Assembly (NCBI GenBank): GCA_965215845.1
Contig: CBDCEL010000004.1
Location: 1,426,001 to 1,490,000, forward strand
Direction of reading: 5' to 3'
Length of the DNA: 64,000 nt
Source: Aurantibacter_A sp965215845
GTDB taxonomy: Bacteria > Bacteroidota > Bacteroidia > Flavobacteriales > Flavobacteriaceae
Shown: in pieces, positions 8,159-15,046 of the stretch
Layout: each line of letters starts with the position of its first letter
Position numbering within the stretch: position 1 is the stretch's first letter
The notes under the pieces: model-generated
Told to the model about the DNA's origin: nothing
The model's database searches: none
The model's input: the letters and a program-made list of their open reading frames with translations, nothing else
Position numbers and translations under genes: made by a program

Positions 8159-8953
8159 ATGAAGAAAAAAAACAAAAACCCTGCTTTAGGTTTGGAACAA
8201 AAGCTGGGATCCTATCTTCCGGGAAATTCTATTGACTGCGTGATTTTTGGGTATAATAACCTAGAGCTCAAAATACTTTTGCTTCAATGGAAGCATCAGA
8301 AAACATGGTCGCTGCCCGGAGGGTTCATACATAAGGAAGAGGACTTGGATGTTGCGGCCAATAGGGTTTTGACGGAACGAACCGGACTTCAATCCGTTTT
8401 TCTCAACCAGTTTCATACTTTCGGAAGTGTAAAACGTGCTCTGCCAAATCGTAAGATCAGATCAAAACGAATGGCGTTTTTTAAAGAATCGGGAATTTAT
8501 AGTGCAAAGACCATTGAGTGGTTCGAAAACAGATTCATCACCACTGGATATTTTGCGCTTGTAGATCACGAAAAAACAAAGCCTGAACCCGATTTTTTAA
8601 GTGAAAAGTGTGAATGGAAATCTTTAAAGGCCATGCCCGAATTAATGATGGATCACAATGAAATTGTGCAAAAAGCACTGCAACATCTTCGTATCCAAAT
8701 CAACTACCTTCCGGTCGGGCTTTCCCTCCTTCCCAAAAAATTCACTATGCAAGACCTTCAAAAATTATATGAGGCAATTCTTGAAAGACCCCTGGAACGG
8801 AGTAATTTTCAACGAAAAATACTCAAACTCGATTTTTTGATCCGTCATGGGAAACAAATGACAGGTGCGGCCAACAAGGCACCTTACCTCTATAGCTTCG
8901 ACAAAAGAAAATACGATTCGCTTTTACAAAAGGGAATAGGCTTTTCCCTTTAA
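8159..8953 (+). CDS. NUDIX-HTH transcriptional regulator (NrtR/AraR type)
   Basis: A 264-residue DNA-binding regulator with an N-terminal NUDIX fold (about residues 25-170) and a C-terminal winged helix (about 185-262). The NUDIX box starts at G55 and keeps E61, R69, L71, E73 and G76, but the two catalytic glutamates are changed (V70 and R74), which fits a sensor that binds rather than hydrolyses its ligand. In Bacteroidota, related proteins repress sugar-use genes and respond to sugar or nucleotide ligands. The divergent GH3 gene and shared twin operator point to local control of a glycosidase; the ligand is unknown. The ATG at 8159 is used; the in-frame TTG at 8153 lies within the promoter box. 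Confidence 0.87.
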   Translation: MKKKNKNPALGLEQKLGSYLPGNSIDCVIFGYNNLELKILLLQWKHQKTWSLPGGFIHKEEDLDVAANRVLTERTGLQSVFLNQFHTFGSVKRALPNRKIRSKRMAFFKESGIYSAKTIEWFENRFITTGYFALVDHEKTKPEPDFLSEKCEWKSLKAMPELMMDHNEIVQKALQHLRIQINYLPVGLSLLPKKFTMQDLQKLYEAILERPLERSNFQRKILKLDFLIRHGKQMTGAANKAPYLYSFDKRKYDSLLQKGIGFSL

Positions 8954-9049
8954 ACCCCTGCTTTTCAACATCATATTTCCCTAAAAACAGGGCCAACTCC
9001 ATTTTTGGCCCAAGATTTGATTCTCTTGGTAAAAGCTTGTGTGATGATG

Positions 9050-9565
9050 ATGAAAAATACCATACTACCGGTACTGCTGTTCACTACCCTTATGGTCGGT
9101 GCGCAAGAATATAGGCCCTTTTATAACAATCACGAACTTCGTTTCAATATGGGGCGCTTTTTGGCGACTACGGCAATCGAAGGTTCTTATGAATTTTATT
9201 TCACCCCGGATACCAGTATCGGAGGAACGGTCTTCTTCAATGGAGATGCCTCAGGCCGGACGGGAAATTTTGGAATCGGCCCGAACCTTAGGGCTTATTT
9301 CGGCTATCGGCCCAAAAGCGGACTTTTTGCCGAGGCCTTTGGGTTGTACTATACGGGCGACATCGACCCCGATAACAATCTGGGGGGCAGAAACAATGAT
9401 TTTGGTACCACAGCCATCGGACTCGGCCTTGGGCGAAAATGGTCAACTTTTGGTCAAAAACTGGCCATGGAAGTCAATTTGGGACTTGGTAGAAATATCA
9501 ATCCCCAAGAATTTCAAAACAGGTTCATGTATCGCGCCGGGTTGTCGCTAGGGTTTCGTTTTTAA
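9050..9565 (+). CDS. Outer-membrane beta-barrel protein (DUF3575-like)
   Basis: A 171-residue protein with a signal peptide (MKNTILPVLLFTTLMVGAQ) and a body of alternating strands rich in Gly and aromatics that ends in GLSLGFRF, the terminal aromatic signature of outer-membrane barrels. Three ATG codons in a row (9044, 9047, 9050) could serve as the start; the last gives the most typical signal. It ends 29 bases before a TonB-dependent receptor and probably forms an operon with it. Its role is not clear: either a structural barrel or an accessory of the receptor. Confidence 0.65.
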   Translation: MKNTILPVLLFTTLMVGAQEYRPFYNNHELRFNMGRFLATTAIEGSYEFYFTPDTSIGGTVFFNGDASGRTGNFGIGPNLRAYFGYRPKSGLFAEAFGLYYTGDIDPDNNLGGRNNDFGTTAIGLGLGRKWSTFGQKLAMEVNLGLGRNINPQEFQNRFMYRAGLSLGFRF

Positions 9566-9594
9566 ATTCTATTTTAGTGCCTCATTAAAATTGC

Positions 9595-11670
9595 ATGAGG
9601 CTACTATTCCTTATTTTTCTCTTTTGTGCCACCTTGGCCCAAGCGCAAAATCGCAGCCCGAATGACAGTATTACCCAACTCGATGAGGTTATCTTACTAG
9701 ATGCCCTCAAGAAAAAAAATGCAACGGGCCTTATACCTTCTGAGGTCATTTCGGCCAAGGTCTTTCAAAATTACAGTCCGGTCTCCATGGTCAATGCCAT
9801 AAATCAGATTCCCGGAGTTTATGTGTTTTCTGGCGCCTTGAACACAAATAGGATCACTGTCAGGGGCATCGGCGCGAGAACATTGTTCGGAACGGATAAG
9901 TTACGGATGTACTACGAAGATATTCCTGTCACCGATGGCTCAGGGTTCTCGACCATTGAGGCTTTTGATTTGGAAAACCTTAGTCAAATCGAAGTCATCA
10001 AGGGACCCAAAGGCACCGCTTATGGCACGAATTTAGGTGGAGCCCTAATTTTGAATCCAAAAGAAGCCTTGGGCCATTCGACCAATTTTTCGAACAATTT
10101 TACCGTTGGTTCTTTCAGACTCTTAAAAAACAATCTTTCATTCAATCATTTTGACGGCAAGCTAAGGCTTGGTTTACAGTACGGGCATCTAGAAACCGAA
10201 GGCTACCGTCAGAATAGTAATTTCGAGCGTGACGGTTTTTTGTTGAACACCTCGTATCAAATCAATGCGAAAAATAAGATTTCCCTATTGATCAACCATA
10301 TCGATTTTACGGCCCAAATACCGAGTTCGCTCGGGGCGACCGCTTTTAACGAAAATCCGCAACAAGCCACATTCACTTGGCGCGTTTCGCAAGGTTTCGA
10401 GGCCAATAATTATACCTTGGCCGGACTCAACTACTCTCATCGGTTTAGCGATAAACTGGAAAATTCAACAAGCCTTTTCTATAACTATTTGGATAAGGAC
10501 GAGGCAAGGCCCTTTGGTATCTTGGATGAAATCACCAAAGGCTTCGGATTCCGCACCCGATTTTCCGGAAAGTTCAAATTCTTGGAAAATACTTCAAATT
10601 ATGAGTTGGGCATGGAGTTTTTTAAGGATGAGTATGATTGGGATGAGTTTCGAAACCTTTGGGAAGACAATAATGGCAATGGAAGTTTAAAAGGAGAACA
10701 ATTCGCCCGCAACAAAGAATTTAGAAGCCAATGGAACGCTTTCACCACTTTGCTATTTCCTTTTTCAACAAAATTCTCGGCACAATTCGGACTCAATATT
10801 AACAAGACCGAATACGACTACCGTGATTTATTCAATTCGGGTAGCGAAAATAAAAGTGCTGAACGAAATTTTAAGGCGATTCTATTGCCAAGTCTGAACC
10901 TCAACTACAATTTTTCAGAAAATCATCAAGTTTTTGCAAACATCAGTCGGGGATTTTCAAATCCTACCTTGGAGGAAACGTTGACTCCAGAAGGTGTAAT
11001 CAATCCGGATATTTCCCAAGAAACCGGAACCAATTATGAACTTGGCACAGACCTATACTTGGATGAAAAACGATTTCATCTGAACCTTTCCATTTATCAA
11101 ATGAACGTGAAAAATCTTTTGGTCGGTGAGCGTGAAAGTGAAGATCGACTCGTGGGAAAAAATGCCGGTAAAACACGCCACCGTGGACTCGAAATCGGCA
11201 TGACCTACAATTGGACGATTTCGCCAAAGGTTCAATTATCCCCTTTCGTAAACTATACCTTGACAGATCATAGCTTTGTCGAATTTATTGATGAAGGCGA
11301 GGATTTTTCAGGAAACCCATTGACGGGCGTGCCCGAACAACGGAGGACTGCTGGTATTCAAATGCGCTTCTTTGAAAACTTCTATTGGAATATCACCCAT
11401 CAACATGTAAGTGAAATTCCATTGACCAACGCTGCCGATCTGTATAGCGACCCCTTTACGGTTTTCAATGCCCGAATGGGGTATCTAAAAAAGCTCTCTG
11501 AGCATGTTACATTGGGTATCGATTTTGGGGTCAATAATATTTTGGATGAAGTATACGCACAATCGGTGTTAATCAACACCCAAGGCTTCGGAGGTCGCGA
11601 ACCGCGCTACTTTTATCCTGGGGATGAACGAAATTTTTATGGGAGTTTAAGGTTGGGATATCGGTTCTAA
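9595..11670 (+). CDS. TonB-dependent receptor, FecA-like
   Basis: A 691-residue outer-membrane transporter: signal peptide to about residue 18, a TonB-box-like stretch (SITQLDEVIL), plug domain from about 40 to 160 (VNAINQIPGVYVFSG, RGIGARTLFGTDK, VIKGPKGTAYGTNLGG) and a 22-strand barrel ending RLGYRF. There is no carboxypeptidase-like N-terminal domain and no SusD partner, which favours metal-chelate or vitamin uptake over glycans. The preceding small barrel gene is probably co-transcribed. The ligand cannot be read from the sequence. Confidence 0.9.
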   Translation: MRLLFLIFLFCATLAQAQNRSPNDSITQLDEVILLDALKKKNATGLIPSEVISAKVFQNYSPVSMVNAINQIPGVYVFSGALNTNRITVRGIGARTLFGTDKLRMYYEDIPVTDGSGFSTIEAFDLENLSQIEVIKGPKGTAYGTNLGGALILNPKEALGHSTNFSNNFTVGSFRLLKNNLSFNHFDGKLRLGLQYGHLETEGYRQNSNFERDGFLLNTSYQINAKNKISLLINHIDFTAQIPSSLGATAFNENPQQATFTWRVSQGFEANNYTLAGLNYSHRFSDKLENSTSLFYNYLDKDEARPFGILDEITKGFGFRTRFSGKFKFLENTSNYELGMEFFKDEYDWDEFRNLWEDNNGNGSLKGEQFARNKEFRSQWNAFTTLLFPFSTKFSAQFGLNINKTEYDYRDLFNSGSENKSAERNFKAILLPSLNLNYNFSENHQVFANISRGFSNPTLEETLTPEGVINPDISQETGTNYELGTDLYLDEKRFHLNLSIYQMNVKNLLVGERESEDRLVGKNAGKTRHRGLEIGMTYNWTISPKVQLSPFVNYTLTDHSFVEFIDEGEDFSGNPLTGVPEQRRTAGIQMRFFENFYWNITHQHVSEIPLTNAADLYSDPFTVFNARMGYLKKLSEHVTLGIDFGVNNILDEVYAQSVLINTQGFGGREPRYFYPGDERNFYGSLRLGYRF

Positions 11671-11709
11671 CCAAAGATTATTCTGTATCCGTCGAGAATA
11701 TCGGATTTA

Positions 11710-12117
11710 TCAATACTTGTTAATATGCCTGTAATAAAAAGTCTCCTGTCTTTCCACCAAATCAGACCAAGATTCCAATTCTTTTATCAAGACATCTTCA
11801 GATCCCATTATTTCTATCATGGCTTTGTAGTGATTTTCCCAATGGTCGTCATGGAACGGAGAGTTTTTTTCGACCGGGTCAAAAACGAGCAGATCGTAAG
11901 GCCCTGATTCACTTCGAAACACCATATTGGATAACCCTATCTTGGTTCGGGCTTCATGGAATAAGTCCATGCCTCGTTGTGTTGCTTCATCAGCCCTTCC
12001 GTACTTGAATGTAAATGCCAATACCCTATAATATTGATGGTCCGGTTCGGACTCTTGGCTATTACCGGAAAAGGAAATTGCCATAGCAATAAAAACCATT
12101 AAAACTGTTTTTCTCAT
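11710..12117 (-). CDS. Small secreted protein of unknown function
   Basis: A 135-residue protein with a signal peptide (MRKTVLMVFIAMAISFSGNSQ). The mature part of about 115 residues has the layout of a dimeric alpha/beta (NIPSNAP-like) barrel: a strand YYRVLAFTFKYG, a helix with DEATQRGMDLFHEA, a strand YDLLVFDP and a helix HYKAMIEIMGSEDVLIKEL. No family is firmly recognised. It converges with the TonB receptor upstream and follows the oxidoreductase gene by 72 bases on the same strand. Confidence 0.6.
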   Translation of the reverse strand: MRKTVLMVFIAMAISFSGNSQESEPDHQYYRVLAFTFKYGRADEATQRGMDLFHEARTKIGLSNMVFRSESGPYDLLVFDPVEKNSPFHDDHWENHYKAMIEIMGSEDVLIKELESWSDLVERQETFYYRHINKY

Positions 12118-12189
12118 GCTGCTGTTTTTAAAAAATTGACTTAAAGGATATATATAATGGTGTAGGGTTCGACCCTAATTTGTTGCTTC

Positions 12190-13173
12190 CTATTTAATCT
12201 TCACAATAACCTTACCCTTGGCACGACCCGTCTGCTGGTATCGAATCGCATCGACCGTTTCTGAAAAAGGATATACTTTATCGATTATCGGTTTGATGGC
12301 ACCTCTTTCGATGATGGGTCGAAGTACATCGAGACCCTCTTTGTTCGAATGGACCATCGTGAATTTGTAAAAAGCGTCCTTTTCCTGAACCAATGCGTTC
12401 AACGCTTCAGGAATCTGGTAGTTCGAAATACCGAACAACTCGGCAACCTCGTGATCCAAAGGTCCGCGTAGGCTGCAAACTCTTCCTCCTTTTTTAATGA
12501 CCTTGAAAGCGTCGAATGTATAGTCTTCTCCTAGGGTATCGTAAACGACATCCATATGACGAACTACATTTAGATAATTTTCCTTCTTATAATCGATGAC
12601 ATTGTCTGCCCCCAGGGCCTTGACCCATTCCACATTGTCGGTGCTGGTCGTAGTACTTACATAGGCCCCAATATGTTTTGCATATTGAATGGCAAAACTG
12701 CCGACACCTCCAGAGCCTGCATGAATCAATATATGGTCGCCTTTTTTAAGCTGTATTTGTTCAAACGACTGATAAACAGTCAATCCGACCAGGGCCATAC
12801 CCCCAGCCAATTCAAAATTCAAGTTTTCCGGCATTTTCGCGACAACGTCGCTGTCGGCCGCAACATATTCCGAAAAACTGCCGGGTTTCACTGTTGGCAA
12901 TCTTGAAAAGACTTTGTCGCCTACTTCCAGGCCGTTAACGGCACTTCCCTTCTTAGTGACTACTCCGCTTAGGTCATAGCCAATACCCGATGGAAATTGA
13001 AGCGGAAAGCTATCCTTAAAGAACCCGTTGGTCAATAAATGGTCGATCGGGTTGGTCGCCGCGGCCTGTACTTTTATCAAAACTTCATTTTCTTGAATTT
13101 CGGGCATGGGACCATCTTGAAATTCCAATGAGCTGTCAACCTCGCCATATTGGATAATTTTTAACGACTTCAT
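12190..13173 (-). CDS. Zinc-independent NADPH:quinone oxidoreductase-like (MDR family)
   Basis: A 327-residue cytoplasmic medium-chain dehydrogenase/reductase. The start at 13173 (MKSLKIIQYG) is used rather than an upstream in-frame codon because the family begins there. An N-terminal GroES-like domain includes EVLIKVQAAATNPID; the Rossmann fold shows HAGSGGVGSFAIQYAK near 145-160. No cysteine set for zinc is present, as in the quinone oxidoreductase branch. The substrate is unknown. It is the gene next to the repeat-bounded module upstream. Confidence 0.88.
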   Translation of the reverse strand: MKSLKIIQYGEVDSSLEFQDGPMPEIQENEVLIKVQAAATNPIDHLLTNGFFKDSFPLQFPSGIGYDLSGVVTKKGSAVNGLEVGDKVFSRLPTVKPGSFSEYVAADSDVVAKMPENLNFELAGGMALVGLTVYQSFEQIQLKKGDHILIHAGSGGVGSFAIQYAKHIGAYVSTTTSTDNVEWVKALGADNVIDYKKENYLNVVRHMDVVYDTLGEDYTFDAFKVIKKGGRVCSLRGPLDHEVAELFGISNYQIPEALNALVQEKDAFYKFTMVHSNKEGLDVLRPIIERGAIKPIIDKVYPFSETVDAIRYQQTGRAKGKVIVKIK

Positions 13174-13251
13174 TTTTTTATGATTTTTATGGAAACTTAA
13201 TCCACTTGAAGTCAAATATCCCTAATAGCATAACATACCACCAAATATGGG

Positions 13252-13319
13252 CGTTGTAGATTCTTTTAAATTTTTGATCGGGGTTTTATTTATGTTGCAC
13301 CTTCTTTCGTTCATGTTGT
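13252..13319 (+). repeat. 68-bp direct repeat, copy A
   Basis: It starts with a 27-base block (CGTTGTAGATTC then TTTTAAATTTTTGAT) that is identical in copy B at 14909, followed by GG, GTTTTA and ATGTTGCA blocks with four mismatches in 21 bases, and a closing ATGTTGT at the same offset. The two copies are in the same orientation, 1657 bases apart, and bound the LRR lipoprotein module. It lies about 40 bases past the last stop of the decayed gene at 13358. Confidence 0.8.
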
Positions 13320-13357
13320 ATAAAGAAAATTGTTAGGCATTTGGGGTCATAGCGATA

Positions 13358-13675
13358 TTAGTTGCCTAATAACAGCTCCACCCCCAAATCTTCGCCCGAC
13401 AGATTGATTTGGTCAAAATAGTTCTACTGGCCGGCGGCTTCGATTATTAATTGGAATTCGTCAAGTAATTGTTGGGTCGGCAATTTGGTAATTGCTAAAA
13501 AATCGCAGTCTAATCTAGATGACGTCTTATCATTGTTTTTGCACTAAGCATCCATCAGTACGCTCTTAGCCTCAAAACCTTATATGACCGGATAAATCTG
13601 CACCAAAAAGACCCCGTTCTTCTTTTGATCGTTGATGTCAATAGTCCCTAGCCTTGCTGAATTCGATATGTAGTA
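13358..13675 (-). pseudogene. Decayed gene remnant with three internal stops
   Basis: One minus-strand frame of 106 codons between the LRR gene and repeat A has protein-like composition interrupted by three in-frame stops (one TAA and two TAG). Readable pieces include ARLGTIDINDQKKNGVFLVQ, then DFLAITKLPTQQLLDEFQLI, then NYFDQINLSGEDLGVELLLG and a terminal TAA. The pieces keep the same frame, so decay is by point mutation rather than indels. No family is recognised and no start codon is retained. The rest of the 13174-13693 gap holds repeat A and nothing else that I can identify. Confidence 0.5.
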
Positions 13676-13693
13676 TCAAGTTTATTTCTTCAT

Positions 13694-14734
13694 TTAAGGC
13701 GTCTCACAAACATCTTCCGGGTCTTTCAACAATGTTGTTCCCGGCGTCAAAGCACAAATTTCCTTTGGTATAACAACTACCGGGTTACCGCTAATATCCA
13801 AAGTAAGCAAGGATGCTAATTGACCTATTTCGCTCGGCAAAGTTCCCAGTTGATTTACATCGAGATATAAGTCCTGCAGATTTGACAATAATCCGATTTC
13901 CGTTGGCAGTTCAATCAAATGGTTATTTGAAAGATAGAAATAGAACAAATTTTCTAATTGCCCAATCTCCGGTGGTAGTATAGAAAGTTGATTAGAAGAA
14001 ATACTCAGGCTTATTAAGTCAGTTAAATATCCTATTTCAGTTGGCAAGAATGTAAATTGGTTATAGGATAGATTTAAAGCCATCAAATTAGTGAGCAGAC
14101 CAATTTCAATTGGTAAAACAGTAAATTGATTAAAAGAAAGGTCTAATGTTTTTAAGTCTGTTAGCCTTCCTATCTCAGGAGGCAGAGTTGTTAATTCGCT
14201 TAAACGTAGGTCCAATTCTCTAATAGTACCATCCCTATTAATTCCAACTCCTTCCCAATTATTTAAATCTTCATCGTTTGCAATTATATTATCATCCCAA
14301 GCATCAGGCTTACCACCGTTAACCTCATGTATTATTCTGAGAACATCCAATTGCGAGTCGGGAGTGCCTGGGTTACAATCATCATCAATATCATTACCAA
14401 AAATCTCTTCCGCGCCCGGGTTGATGTCGACGTTGTTATCATCACAATCGCCCATACCATTTTCTCCTTCAAAACCACAATTATTGCTGGGCACGTAGCC
14501 ATCGCCATCTTGGTCGTCTAAACGAACATCACCATGTGCTTTATGGTCTGGCCATGCATTTTCATTAAGGTTAATGATTATCCAAGAATCTGAATCGGCA
14601 GAGTAATGGCAAATGTCCATTTTTTTCCTTGCCTTTAATTTTATACTCTGGCTTCCTAAGGTTTCATTTACCTGTTCTGTTTCGCACGATGCGAAAATCA
14701 ACACGGCCATCAACACTTTTGCAATCGTTTTCAT
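13694..14734 (-). CDS. Leucine-rich-repeat lipoprotein with MopE-like acidic motif
   Basis: A 346-residue surface lipoprotein: lipobox LIFASC with lipidated C17, then an Asp/Asn-rich, putative calcium- or metal-binding stretch from about 73 to 122 (DQDGDGYVPSNNC, GDCDDNNVDINPGAEE, DIDDDCN) of the MopE/thrombospondin type, then seven leucine-rich repeats of 23 residues from 171 to 331 with the LP-x-EIG-x-L-x-x-L consensus. Such repeats mediate binding to other proteins. The gene is A+T-richer in codon use than its neighbours and sits between two direct repeats beside a decayed gene, which suggests it was acquired. Its partner is unknown. Confidence 0.85.
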   Translation of the reverse strand: MKTIAKVLMAVLIFASCETEQVNETLGSQSIKLKARKKMDICHYSADSDSWIIINLNENAWPDHKAHGDVRLDDQDGDGYVPSNNCGFEGENGMGDCDDNNVDINPGAEEIFGNDIDDDCNPGTPDSQLDVLRIIHEVNGGKPDAWDDNIIANDEDLNNWEGVGINRDGTIRELDLRLSELTTLPPEIGRLTDLKTLDLSFNQFTVLPIEIGLLTNLMALNLSYNQFTFLPTEIGYLTDLISLSISSNQLSILPPEIGQLENLFYFYLSNNHLIELPTEIGLLSNLQDLYLDVNQLGTLPSEIGQLASLLTLDISGNPVVVIPKEICALTPGTTLLKDPEDVCETP

Positions 14735-14750
14735 AATATGCGGTTTTAGG

Positions 14751-14891
14751 TTATTTTTTAAAAGGCTTGCCCAACTTTAGTCTTAAGCCAAGGTATACGA
14801 CCTCGACGAACATTAATTGTATAAATGCGCCAAATTGATCGGGGTCGACAAATCCATCCTTGACCATTTTAAAGGTCATTATAATCCTCAT
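14751..14891 (-). CDS. Small ORF (46 residues) upstream of the LRR gene
   Basis: An ATG frame that begins 18 bases from repeat B and ends 16 bases before the LRR lipoprotein start. The product begins MRIIMTFKMVKDGFVDPDQF, then has a hydrophobic stretch (GAFIQLMFVEVVYLGL) and a basic end (LRLKLGKPFKK). It could be a small translated protein or the 3' remnant of a longer gene cut by the repeat. No family is recognised. Confidence 0.35.
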   Translation of the reverse strand: MRIIMTFKMVKDGFVDPDQFGAFIQLMFVEVVYLGLRLKLGKPFKK

Positions 14892-14908
14892 CGGACACCT
14901 TATATTCT

Positions 14909-14976
14909 CGTTGTAGATTCTTTTAAATTTTTGATAGGCGTTTTACTAATGTTGCAGACCGTAGCAATTATGTTGT
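14909..14976 (+). repeat. 68-bp direct repeat, copy B
   Basis: The second copy of the repeat described at 13252: the 27-base opening block is identical and the blocks GG, GTTTTA, ATGTTGCA and ATGTTGT follow at the same offsets. It lies about 70 bases past the stop of the AraC/TPR regulator gene. Like copy A, it is found just past the 3' end of a minus-strand coding sequence. Confidence 0.8.
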
Positions 14977-15046
14977 GTTGAAGGAAAAGGTCTGGCAACT
15001 AACGGCCAAACAGTGCTGCCGTCTTGGCCAAGAAGACATATATATC

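Noticed and set aside
13252..13370. An integron attC site around repeat A (GTTAGGC / GCCTAAC-like motifs nearby)
   Set aside because: The paired core motif is imperfect at copy A and missing at copy B, and no integrase or cassette array is visible.
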